From: Nitrospirota bacterium
GTDB lineage: Bacteria; Nitrospirota; Thermodesulfovibrionia; UBA6902
DNA: 64,000 nucleotides
NCBI GenBank assembly: GCA_016214845.1
Contig: JACRMS010000030.1
Coordinates: forward strand, 88,250-152,249
Reading direction: 5' to 3'
Below are positions 15,656-24,500 of the stretch, piece by piece; positions within the stretch are counted from its first letter, which is position 1, and each line of letters opens with the position of its first letter. The position numbers and the translations under genes are program-made. Under the pieces are notes generated by a model that was given only the letters and a program-made list of their open reading frames with translations, ran no database searches and was not told where the DNA came from.

Positions 15656-16015
15656 GTAGGATAAGATTTTCACATTTATGCCTGCCACCAAGCCATTGTT
15701 CGGTTTAACTAAACAAAATGTGTATAAGATTTAAGAAATGAAGACATTACCGGGAGCAGGCGTCACTAAATTGACGTGAATCCCATTTTGCAAGATAAGA
15801 GAAAGAACTTCAATCAAGATCATCCTGCAACAAGTTAAAGTCAATATATTAATTAGTTAGAAGTAACATCCTGTTTATTTCCTCTTCAATCACATTTCTG
15901 GCAAAGGAATTGCAATCACATCACGGTATGATTTCTTTATTTGAAAAGTGAGAAAGCATAACTACATGAAAATGTCATAGCAGTTGTCTATTAATAAATA
16001 TTGAAAGGGGAGCTA
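15656..16015 (+). other. Intergenic region before fliS2
   Basis: The 360-bp gap is AT-rich and shows no credible ORF. It holds one sigma-54-type promoter (15899-15914) about 100 bp before fliS2. I see no terminator stem or repeat in it. Confidence 0.5.
15899..15914 (+). promoter_or_regulatory. Sigma-54-type promoter for fliS2
   Basis: TGGCAAAGGAATTGCA matches TGGCAC-N5-TTGCA with GG and GC 10 bases apart. The start codon of fliS2 is about 100 bp downstream. Confidence 0.7.
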
Positions 16016-16381
16016 ATGGAAAAAACAGTTATCGAAAAAGAGACAGAAGCAGGTATTTCAGGCAGGATAAAAACCATATCGCTGCTTTATGACGGTGCGC
16101 TAAATTTTCTGAAGATCGCAAAGAAAAAAATGGAACAGGGCGATTCATACGGAGCTGAACAGTATATCAAAAAAACCTCGGCGATCATAAGGGAGCTTGC
16201 GGGTTCATTAAACATGGAAGGCGGCGAGATAGCGCTGAATTTAAAAAGACTCTATGATTTTGTGCTCAATAGCCTTCTCCTGGCCGAACAGCAGAAAGAT
16301 ATCGTTGCAATTGAAGGCGCGGAGAGGGTGATCATGATATTGAGAGACGCCTGGAAGGAAATAGATAAAGGTAATGTCTAA
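16016..16381 (+). CDS. fliS: Second FliS-like flagellin chaperone
   Basis: The 121-residue protein is a FliS paralogue: ISLLYDGALNFLKIAKKKME and GGEIALNLKRLYDFVLNSLL align with the FliS at 12727. The start at ATG 16016, with AAAGGGGAGC just upstream, is preferred over the TTG at 16001. It has its own sigma-54-type promoter. A second FliS placed within a glycosylation island could serve a different export substrate or link export to modification; that is inference. Confidence 0.85.
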   Translation: MEKTVIEKETEAGISGRIKTISLLYDGALNFLKIAKKKMEQGDSYGAEQYIKKTSAIIRELAGSLNMEGGEIALNLKRLYDFVLNSLLLAEQQKDIVAIEGAERVIMILRDAWKEIDKGNV

Positions 16382-16398
16382 AAAGAGAGATTAAGTTT

Positions 16399-16708
16399 TG
16401 AAAAGTCTTATAGAAAAAATCGCAAAATCAAAGAAGGCGGACGAACTTGTTAGAACTTATTCCGAGGCACAGACCGGATGTCCTGTGACATATTATTATT
16501 TTTTGATGGTTTTCGTGAACTCATGAAGGGATATGATGTAGTGAAAATATATAAAGACCACATCTTCCCTTACAGGATCGATAAATACGTTAACTATAAA
16601 TACGAAATGGTCTGGTACTTCCGCTTTATGCCGAAGCCGGTTTTCCGCTGGTTTGAGAAGCGGCTGGGATGGCACACAATGGCGGTGGCAAAGTTGAAGG
16701 AAAGCTAA
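16399..16708 (+). pseudogene. Remnant of a methyltransferase gene
   Basis: The C-terminal part (76 codons from 16478) contains HIFPYRIDKYVNYKYEMVWY and PVFRWFEKRLGWHTMAVAKL, which resembles the tail of class I SAM methyltransferases. A different-frame stretch just upstream reads like a protein N-terminus (LKSLIEKIAKSKKA, then ELVRTYSEAQTGCPVTYYY). The two ends are joined out of frame with the catalytic SAM-binding part missing. The remnant ends directly at the start of the radical SAM gene. Most likely an internally deleted gene; a short functional ORF is less likely. Confidence 0.55.
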
Positions 16709-18295
16709 ATGAACATGAGAGAACTTCTGGATATGCCGTGGTTTTGTTTTACCCCGTCTATAGCATGTAACATTAAATGCTCATACTGTTCCCAGTCGGA
16801 TGTCAGAACGAATACAATATCAACCGACTTGTTACAGGACAAGACCCTGCTCGACTTCATCAGCTATATACCCCCGACGCATCTGTTTATCAGCGGAGGA
16901 GAACCGCTGATACTTCCGGGCATGAGAGAATTCGTTAATTTTGCCTCCGGATACGGACACAAGATTTCCTTTGACACCAACCTGTGCATACCGCTAAAGA
17001 AGCTGGAAGATTACCTGTCTTTCTGGAGTCCTGAGTCCATGTGCTATTGGAACATCAGTCATAACATGGTGTGTGATATCAAATTGGAATACATAAATGG
17101 TAAATCCGAGTTCCTGGGTGCAGAATCCGTTGTCGAATTCATTAACAGGGAAATTATACAAAAAGGCCATGAGTTGACTAATTACAGAAAATTTCAGGAG
17201 GTGGAAAAGTTTTTAGCACGGAGAGATAAAGTGAATTATTACAAGAACCACGCCGCAGAGAAGAAAGAAGGGAATATGAATATTATCAGAAAGATTGAAC
17301 TCGAATGTATTAATGACTTTAAGAAGTACTCAGAATGGCAGGACCTTTATATGGACTCCAGTACAGGGCGGTTAATACCCAATACGGAAATATGGGCAAG
17401 CGGAGAGCGTATTATCAGGATAAATTCCCTCGGATGCAAAGGCAATGAACTGGAGAGCGGCATTCCTGTTGTAGGTTTTTTCGGGGACAGCGCTACATTC
17501 GGCGCAAGCTTTTCAGTGGACAGCTGGCCCCAGCATCTGAACATAAGGGGGTGTCAGCCGCTCAATGCCGCTGTTGAAGGCTACAACCTGGACAGGGTCC
17601 TTGAGAGATATAAGGAACTTAATAAAATAGTGAACTTTGCCTGTGTAGTAGGTTACACGGGATGGCACAATATTATTTACGGCGAATCAAGTGAAGATTA
17701 CTGGCGTTCCAAGCTCGACATCCTTGCAGGCGAGCACGTCCTCGCTTTCTGTACGCTGGCAACTTGTTTGACCGACGAATGCAAGCAGAAAGGGATAGAG
17801 TCCCTTTTATGCACCGACAGTCCCAGAAAAGATTATGCCAACTATTTTGAGTACAATCTTGAAAGTTTGAACAGGAGATATTTTAATTTCTGGTGCAATA
17901 TGGAGCCATCACTTGAAAATATTCGGAAAGTTGTAGACGGGGTGCGTAAATATAATGATTTCCTCAGAAGATATTGTTTGGAACGTGGATATATTCTAAT
18001 TGACCTTCATTCATTCATGCTTCCAGAAAGTTACGAGGAAATACCAAATGATTTCTACGATGTTTGTCATCCTCGCCCCTCAGCATATGAAAAGATTGGA
18101 AGATACATCGGAAGAGTAATTGATGAGCCTTTAAAAAACTTACTTCAGATCAGGACAGATAAGTTTTTCATTGATCCAGTGAATCCTGTGTCACATCCCG
18201 GGTCTTTCGGAATTGCACGGAAAGATAAGACCATTTCTTGTAATTATCGGGGCGATGATGAGGACCTGAGGAAAAACATTTATCCTCTTTGGTGA
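16709..18295 (+). CDS. Radical SAM domain fused to SGNH hydrolase-like domain
   Basis: The 528-residue protein starts with a radical SAM domain: cluster-binding Cys20, Cys24 and Cys27 (ACNIKCSYCSQ) and the glycine-rich FISGGEPLILPG. After about residue 190 it becomes an SGNH/GDSL-like hydrolase or acyltransferase: GFFGDSATFGASF with Ser261, the block III-like GWHN, and Asp451-x-x-His454 (DVCHPRPSAYEKIG). The radical SAM part is shorter than usual, without the distal half of the barrel. A Met near residue 190 resembles an original start of a stand-alone SGNH gene, so the fusion may be recent. It lies within the modification island; a role in acylating or modifying a glycan is inference. Confidence 0.75.
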   Translation: MNMRELLDMPWFCFTPSIACNIKCSYCSQSDVRTNTISTDLLQDKTLLDFISYIPPTHLFISGGEPLILPGMREFVNFASGYGHKISFDTNLCIPLKKLEDYLSFWSPESMCYWNISHNMVCDIKLEYINGKSEFLGAESVVEFINREIIQKGHELTNYRKFQEVEKFLARRDKVNYYKNHAAEKKEGNMNIIRKIELECINDFKKYSEWQDLYMDSSTGRLIPNTEIWASGERIIRINSLGCKGNELESGIPVVGFFGDSATFGASFSVDSWPQHLNIRGCQPLNAAVEGYNLDRVLERYKELNKIVNFACVVGYTGWHNIIYGESSEDYWRSKLDILAGEHVLAFCTLATCLTDECKQKGIESLLCTDSPRKDYANYFEYNLESLNRRYFNFWCNMEPSLENIRKVVDGVRKYNDFLRRYCLERGYILIDLHSFMLPESYEEIPNDFYDVCHPRPSAYEKIGRYIGRVIDEPLKNLLQIRTDKFFIDPVNPVSHPGSFGIARKDKTISCNYRGDDEDLRKNIYPLW

Positions 18296-18300
18296 GCCTA

Positions 18301-20283
18301 ATGTCAATAATCTATGAATCTGTAAAAAAATTCTATGAAGAAATACCGTTCAATTATGAGGAAAGCGCTTCAGAACAGGCTGAGACAATTCGCAGAGTGA
18401 ATCAGATTGAAGCTTATCTGCCGCTTGCCCGCCGTCTTTCTGAAAACCCTGGCGCCCAAATATTGGAAATCGGCTGCGGCACAGGATGGTTCAGCAATTC
18501 AGCAGCTTACTGGTACGGCGTTAATGTGCTGGGAGTTGATTGCTGTTTAAAGGCTGTCGAACAGGCGCGGGCCACATCTGAGGAACTGAACGTAGCTGAC
18601 AAGGTCCAAATTATCTGCCATGACCTCTTTGAACTTCCAAAGATTGTTCAAACAGAGTTTGATGTTGTTAATTCACTCGGCGTCCTGCATCACACAAAGG
18701 ACTGTTTTGAGGGACTTAAAATTGCTGCTTCCATGTTAAAGAGCGGGGGGTATTTGAATATAGGTCTGTATCACAGATTCGGAAGACATGCTTTGCTCGA
18801 AATGTTTCGTCCGATAAGAGAACGCCTGCTGCATGCTGATACCCCGTCACAAAGAGAGGAGATCGAGCGCGAGGGGTTTGAACTATGGAAGAATCTGCAC
18901 AATAAGCCGTTCAGCGACGTATTTCTCAAATCGTGGTACAGGGACCAGTGCCTCCATCCACACGAGACGCAATGGACATTGAAGGACGTTCTGGAATGGT
19001 TCGGCGAATGCGGCATTCAGCCGATAAATACGAGCCTGGATCATTTCAGTGAGGACCCATGTTGGGACAGGCTTGTTGAGACGGAGCATGAACAGTATGA
19101 ACTTGGGCGCAGAAGGCTTCTCTTTGAGAAAAAGTTTTTCCCGGGGTTTTTTGTAGTAGGCGGCATAAAGACCAGGGACTTAAGATCCTGCAGACATAGT
19201 ATCAATCGGGATGATACACAGAACAAGGTCGAACCGAACAACAAAGAAGAATCTGATGCCGTCTCGGGCCATCATGCGGTTTTCAGTCTTTTTAAATGCT
19301 CGGGTGACAAGCCGGGCAATGGCTGGCTGCATGATTTCCTTGGTGTCCGGACAAGAGAAACCTTTTTTAATAATATGGAGAATTACGACCCTTCCTCTTA
19401 TCCTGATTATGACGAGCAGTACTTCGAATGGACAGATGTGCTTGAGGCTGCCTGCTCATCAAGTGGAAGGTTTGTCATGATCGAGTTGGGGGCCGGGTGG
19501 GGCAGGTGGCTGATCAGGGCGGCAACCGCCCTTAGAAAAATAAATCATATCCCCAGTCTGCTTATCGGTGTTGAGGCAGAACCTGATCATTACAGGTGGA
19601 TGGTACAGCACTTTTTGGACAACGGCATTGACCCTGACAGTCATCAGCTTATTGAAGCTGCCGTCTCAGACAGAGACGGGAACGTGATGTTTTATACAGG
19701 CAGGGCGGACGAATGGTATGGTCAGGCAATAGCGGGGAAAATTACGGCATCATCTTCAGCAAAAGATATCAGGTCTGTCAGTCTTAACACTTTACTGGCT
19801 CCGCTGGACTCAGTGGACCTGATCGATCTCGATGTACAGGGGGAGGAACTGTCGGTACTTTCAGCCGCTTCAGCGGAGCTGGACAGGAAAGTGAAAAAAG
19901 TCCACATCGGAACACATAGCCTCCAGGTGGAAAAGGGGCTTCGCGCCATGTTTGGCAAGATGGGCTGGATTTCGGTATACGACTTCCCATGCGGCGGCAC
20001 AAGTACAACGCAATACGGGGACATAATTTTTCTGGACGGCGTTCAGACATGGATTAATCCTAAGTTGTTAAAGCACAGCCAGCTACCGGACACGGTCATT
20101 AAAATAATGGGGGTATCATTTCTGGAGGAGACGGAGTCTAAACCTGAACTGCTACGTGTGATACCGAGGATCAACAAATACATAGGGATGGGGAAGACAG
20201 GGTTTGCTTCAAGGATTATAAAAGCGGAGCTTGGCTGCTTTGACAAGGCGTTGCCTATATTATTAAAACTGGATATGAAATAA
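18301..20283 (+). CDS. Class I methyltransferase fused to FkbM methyltransferase
   Basis: The 660-residue protein has an N-terminal SAM methyltransferase (ILEIGCGTGWFSNSAAYWYG about residues 55-75, then VVNSLGVLHHTKDC). Its C-terminal FkbM-type methyltransferase (about 375-580) has MIELGAGWGRWLIRAA, LIGVEAEPDHYRWM and DLIDLDVQGEELSVL. The last 45 residues (RINKYIGMGKTGFASRIIKA) resemble the tail of the next protein. ATG 18301 is chosen because GGTGAG lies 4-9 bases upstream; the TTG at 18289 and GTG at 18292 are alternatives. FkbM enzymes methylate sugar or polyketide hydroxyls, so O-methylation of a flagellar or surface glycan is plausible. Confidence 0.8.
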   Translation: MSIIYESVKKFYEEIPFNYEESASEQAETIRRVNQIEAYLPLARRLSENPGAQILEIGCGTGWFSNSAAYWYGVNVLGVDCCLKAVEQARATSEELNVADKVQIICHDLFELPKIVQTEFDVVNSLGVLHHTKDCFEGLKIAASMLKSGGYLNIGLYHRFGRHALLEMFRPIRERLLHADTPSQREEIEREGFELWKNLHNKPFSDVFLKSWYRDQCLHPHETQWTLKDVLEWFGECGIQPINTSLDHFSEDPCWDRLVETEHEQYELGRRRLLFEKKFFPGFFVVGGIKTRDLRSCRHSINRDDTQNKVEPNNKEESDAVSGHHAVFSLFKCSGDKPGNGWLHDFLGVRTRETFFNNMENYDPSSYPDYDEQYFEWTDVLEAACSSSGRFVMIELGAGWGRWLIRAATALRKINHIPSLLIGVEAEPDHYRWMVQHFLDNGIDPDSHQLIEAAVSDRDGNVMFYTGRADEWYGQAIAGKITASSSAKDIRSVSLNTLLAPLDSVDLIDLDVQGEELSVLSAASAELDRKVKKVHIGTHSLQVEKGLRAMFGKMGWISVYDFPCGGTSTTQYGDIIFLDGVQTWINPKLLKHSQLPDTVIKIMGVSFLEETESKPELLRVIPRINKYIGMGKTGFASRIIKAELGCFDKALPILLKLDMK

Positions 20284-20299
20284 ATTGAAAGGTGATAGA

Positions 20300-20419
20300 A
20301 TGAACCGTCAGTTAAAAGTCAGCTTTGTCGTCACGGCCCGTAACGACGACCACAGCAGCGATGCCAAACCCGGGATGCAAAATCACTGTACCCTTAATCA
20401 CGGGATCATGAATGCTTGA
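20300..20419 (+). pseudogene. Truncated glycosyltransferase N-terminus, possible leader ORF
   Basis: A 39-codon frame with GAAAGGTGA upstream encodes VSFVVTARNDDH, nearly the same as MSIVVTARNDNH at the start of the large glycosyltransferase at 21547. It then diverges and stops. The DNA is also similar over about 30 bases, so this looks like a partial duplicate. It ends 8 bases inside the next gene (start 20412), which has no good ribosome binding site of its own, so its translation may couple to that gene. Confidence 0.6.
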
Positions 20420-21554
20420 TTTAACTACCCAGCCGGAGATATTCAGCCCTGCACAGGCTTACTGGAACCAGCGTTTTGAATTGCGTGCTTTGAGAGACAG
20501 GATACTTAAGCTTTCCGATGCCATAGACTACAAGGGGGACTTAAGTCCGAATCAGTGGGCGCAATTGATGGCTGTTGTGCTTGAGTTCAAGCCTGACATC
20601 ATTCTCGAACTTGGTCGTCATCACGGCAATTCAACGTGCGCATTCACAGAAGCTGCCAATCATTTAAATAAAGAAGGACCGGCCTGCCGGGTCGTAAGCA
20701 TATGTCTTTCAGATTATTGGGAAAAGATCACTCAATGGAGAATACTGCGGGAAACAGGCGAGGAATGGTTCAGGCCGCTTACGGTAATAAGAGGAGATAT
20801 CCTGACTTTTGATTTTGGATCTGTTTTAAAGGGCGCGGAGCGGTGCCTGGTTTTCTGGGATGCGCATGGATATGACGTTGCTGAATGCGTCCTCGGCAGA
20901 ATTTTGCCGCAGATCGCAGGGACACCCAATATGGTAATCATGCATGATCTGTCTGACGCGCGTTATATTCCGGCTGAAAGCTCTGAATATGGCGATAACG
21001 GCATATGGAAGGGAAATGACTGGTCAGGCCCGCGGGTAAGACTTGGGAACATTAATTCCGCAGTGGAGCAGGCAGTCTCAATTGTAGACTTTGTATCAAG
21101 AAACAACATTGTATTTGATTCTGCCGACCATGCATTGAATATGGAAATCGGAAAAGACCCGGCAAGGCATAAAGAAATGCTGGATGTGCTCGGAAATGAT
21201 TTGTTCTCGCTTGGCGCCCATTGGTTCTGGTTTACATTGAACGAGAGAAAAGGGCCTTTGACATTTCCTCATTATCAGGCGGACGTCAGCAGGAATTATT
21301 ACGAAACGAATATATTCGAACATGTCCGTATACTCGATGTCTCCCTCAGAGACGCGGTCCTGTCGGAACCCCGGCTTTCGCAAATTATACGGAGAGTAAA
21401 TAATTATCTGAAGATGGGAAAAATAAATCTGGCCCTGAGGATTGCAGAAAAGGAGCTTGGAAATTTCAGGGAATCATCAGAAATATTATCGGGTATCAGG
21501 AGATTGGACGGGGATACATTGCCTGACTCAAAAGAGAGGTGCGAAAATGATTAA
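20412..21554 (+). CDS. CmcI-like SAM-dependent methyltransferase family protein
   Basis: The 380-residue protein contains IILELGRHHGNSTCAFTEAA (about 60-80), VFWDAHGYDVAECVLGRILP and NMVIMHDLSDARY, the pattern of the cephalosporin hydroxylase/CmcI-like methyltransferase family. The C-terminal about 70 residues (IIRRVNNYLKMGKINLALRI) resemble the tail of the preceding FkbM fusion. Its start overlaps the remnant ORF at 20300, suggesting translational coupling. The substrate is not evident; sugar methylation is a reasonable guess from context. Confidence 0.7.
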   Translation: MLDLTTQPEIFSPAQAYWNQRFELRALRDRILKLSDAIDYKGDLSPNQWAQLMAVVLEFKPDIILELGRHHGNSTCAFTEAANHLNKEGPACRVVSICLSDYWEKITQWRILRETGEEWFRPLTVIRGDILTFDFGSVLKGAERCLVFWDAHGYDVAECVLGRILPQIAGTPNMVIMHDLSDARYIPAESSEYGDNGIWKGNDWSGPRVRLGNINSAVEQAVSIVDFVSRNNIVFDSADHALNMEIGKDPARHKEMLDVLGNDLFSLGAHWFWFTLNERKGPLTFPHYQADVSRNYYETNIFEHVRILDVSLRDAVLSEPRLSQIIRRVNNYLKMGKINLALRIAEKELGNFRESSEILSGIRRLDGDTLPDSKERCEND

Positions 21555-24500
21555 CGGCAGCAGGGACATAAAAATGAGCATCGTGGTTACAGCGCGTAAC
21601 GACAACCACGGCGGCGGCTTCATCCACAGGATGCAGATATTCGTCAATGGATTGCTGGCCCAATGCGAGAGGCATAAACTCATGGCGGAATTGATTATCG
21701 TTGAGTGGAACCCGCCAGTGGAAAAACCCCGGTTGTCTCAAGCGCTGATATGGCCTGATAACAGTGGCTTCTGCACTGTCAGGATCATTGAAGTGCCCCC
21801 GGCAATACATAATCAATATAAGTATGCCCATAAGCTGCCGCTGTACCAGATGATCGCCAAGAACGTCGGGATGAGGAGGGCACGAGGCAGGTTTATTCTT
21901 GCAACAAATATTGATGTCCTGTTCAGCGATGAGCTTATGCACTTTTTGGCAAAGGCTGAATTGAGGGAAGGCGTCTTATACAGGATTGACAGGACGGATG
22001 TGCCGGAAGACGTGCCCTTGCAAGCGACAATCGACGAACAGCTTAATTATTGCCTGGAAAATATAATCAGGATTAATTGCAGGGAAGGCACGCTCCAGAA
22101 GTTGACGGGACGATATTATCCAAGCTACGGCCAGATAGACGTTGTGCTGACCAACCTGCATTTTAACGCCTGCGGGGACTTTACACTGATGTCCACTGCG
22201 GACTGGCACAGATTAAACGGCTATCCGGAGTTTGACATGTACTCGCCCCATCTGGACTCTCTTATGCTCATCATTTCTTATTACGCGGGGATACGGCAGG
22301 AAATACTCAGGGAGCCTATGCGGCTTTATCATTTGGAGCACGGCGGCGCGTGGATAGCTGAAAACGCAAGCAAACTGGAACAGGAAAAAAAGACGGAAAA
22401 AATTCCCGTATTAAAGCTTTCGCAGTTTGAGGGATGGACGTCTGATATGAATGCGAAAGGGAAGCCCATTATCTTTAATGACAGCAAATGGGGATTTGCC
22501 TTCGAAGACTTAAAGGACACCGTGGTCATTGCTGCAGATTGGGAGACTGCCGAGGAGGCGGGAAATTTAAACATCTTATCACAGGGTGACAGCGACAAAA
22601 GGGAAAAAGATAATACAGAGAAGTCCATTTTAATAATCGCTGAAAATATCCCGGAGTTTGATTCCGACCCTCATGACCGGCTGTACCTGATGATAAAGGC
22701 TTTGGCTGAAACCCACAAGGTCACCTTTGTCGCAAGGAGGGGGGCTGAAAAGGGGAAATATGTTGAGCATCTGAGGAGGCTGGGCGTAATTGTTTTCTAC
22801 GACGTGGACGGTTTAATGGAACACGCTTCATCAGGAGTTTCGGTTAATAGTCAATACGCCTCTACAGTGTCTGTTAAGACCCTACTGGACCATCAAGCCT
22901 TTAATGTCATTCTGCTTGGATCGACTGAGATTTCATCTTTCTATCTGTCTGTAATCCGGGAATCATCTCCCCGGAGCATTTTAATTATTAACGCTGCCGG
23001 GTCAAATCTTACGGGTGGGCATGATCCCGATAAATCGTATTTATATGATGAAGCCGATATGGTTTTTGCTTCCCCGGATTCAGCGGAAGATTTTCAAAAA
23101 GAATTCCCTGAACTGAACATAAGGATATTGCCTGAGACAACAAATTTGACCAAGTTTGAAGAAGAGCTTCGCCTGATTATAGATAAACTGCCGCAACCGG
23201 CAAACAGGAATGTTGAGAGGTTCAGGCTATTCCCGGACTCACTGCCTGATGCAATGCTTAGTATGAAGAAAACCGAGGTGACGGAGATTTTTATCCTAAA
23301 CAACAATAGTGATACATCAATGTTGTCACTTGATACGCTGTTGAAATATTCCGACCCTGAATTTTCAAATGTTATTGTCGCCCTGAACAATAAACAATGC
23401 GGCGGAGTTGACAGGAAACTTGGGAGAGAAGCGAGGCACTATTTTAAGCATGATAGCGAGTACGAGAGGGACAAATTTATTGCCGGGATTATCGGGAATT
23501 GTCAAAGCAAATATATTGCCGTTGTCGAAGACAGGGTGATAGTCACTCCACAATGGGACAGGAGATTGGCGGCACATCTTAATAAATTCCCGGATATAAG
23601 TATAATCACTGCGAGACGCTCAGATTTTCTCTACGAATCCATTTATGAGCTTGAGAATGATGCGTTTGAGCTATATGAACAATACGCGGGGAACAACATC
23701 CCATCCGGCAAAATAGATGTCCCCTGCTTGATTTTCAGACCTTCCTTATTAAATAAAAATGGCTGTCCAGGTCCGAAGGGCATTTTGAAGAATTTGACGG
23801 CAGGTCATAAAACCGCCGTGGCCCTGGATACACTTGCCTTCCATCTGCAGAAAGGGTTGAAGGAGAAGGCCCCCGTGGTTTTTAAAAGGACCCCGGATAA
23901 GAAAATTAGCGCAATTGTTACTGCAAGCGACAGCGGTGAAGGACTGCTTGCATGCCTGAATTCCTTATTCATGCAAAAAGATATTGATTATAGCGACGTC
24001 GAGATAGTGGTCGTATATACCGGGTCCGACAAAGGGGCAATAGATATATTGAGCGGCTTAAAAGCTCCATGCGATTTTAAATATTTTATACATGAAGGAG
24101 GCCATTCATCTGCATTAAATCAAGGTATAAGAGAGGCTTCCGGTGAATACATTCTGCTTGTTTCACACGAAACAGTTGCCCATGAGGACCTGATAAGCGA
24201 ACATTTAAAGACACATTTGAAATATGCGGGAAAAGATGTTGCAGTGTTGGGAAACATTGTTTCCAACAGTGTGGATGATCCTTCTCCTTTTACAAAATTT
24301 ATGTCAAAGAACCCCAAACTGCCGTTTGTTTCCCAGCTTGTTTACAATTACGGTGGTATTGGCGATCCGGAAAACGCGGGACTCTTTTATTTGACGAATA
24401 TCTCAGTAAAGAGGCGGGTATTTCAGAAAGTCGGAATGTTTGATGGGGGGTCGCAGGATGGATGGGAGAGCATAGAATTCGCCTCAAGGTTCGCATTAAA

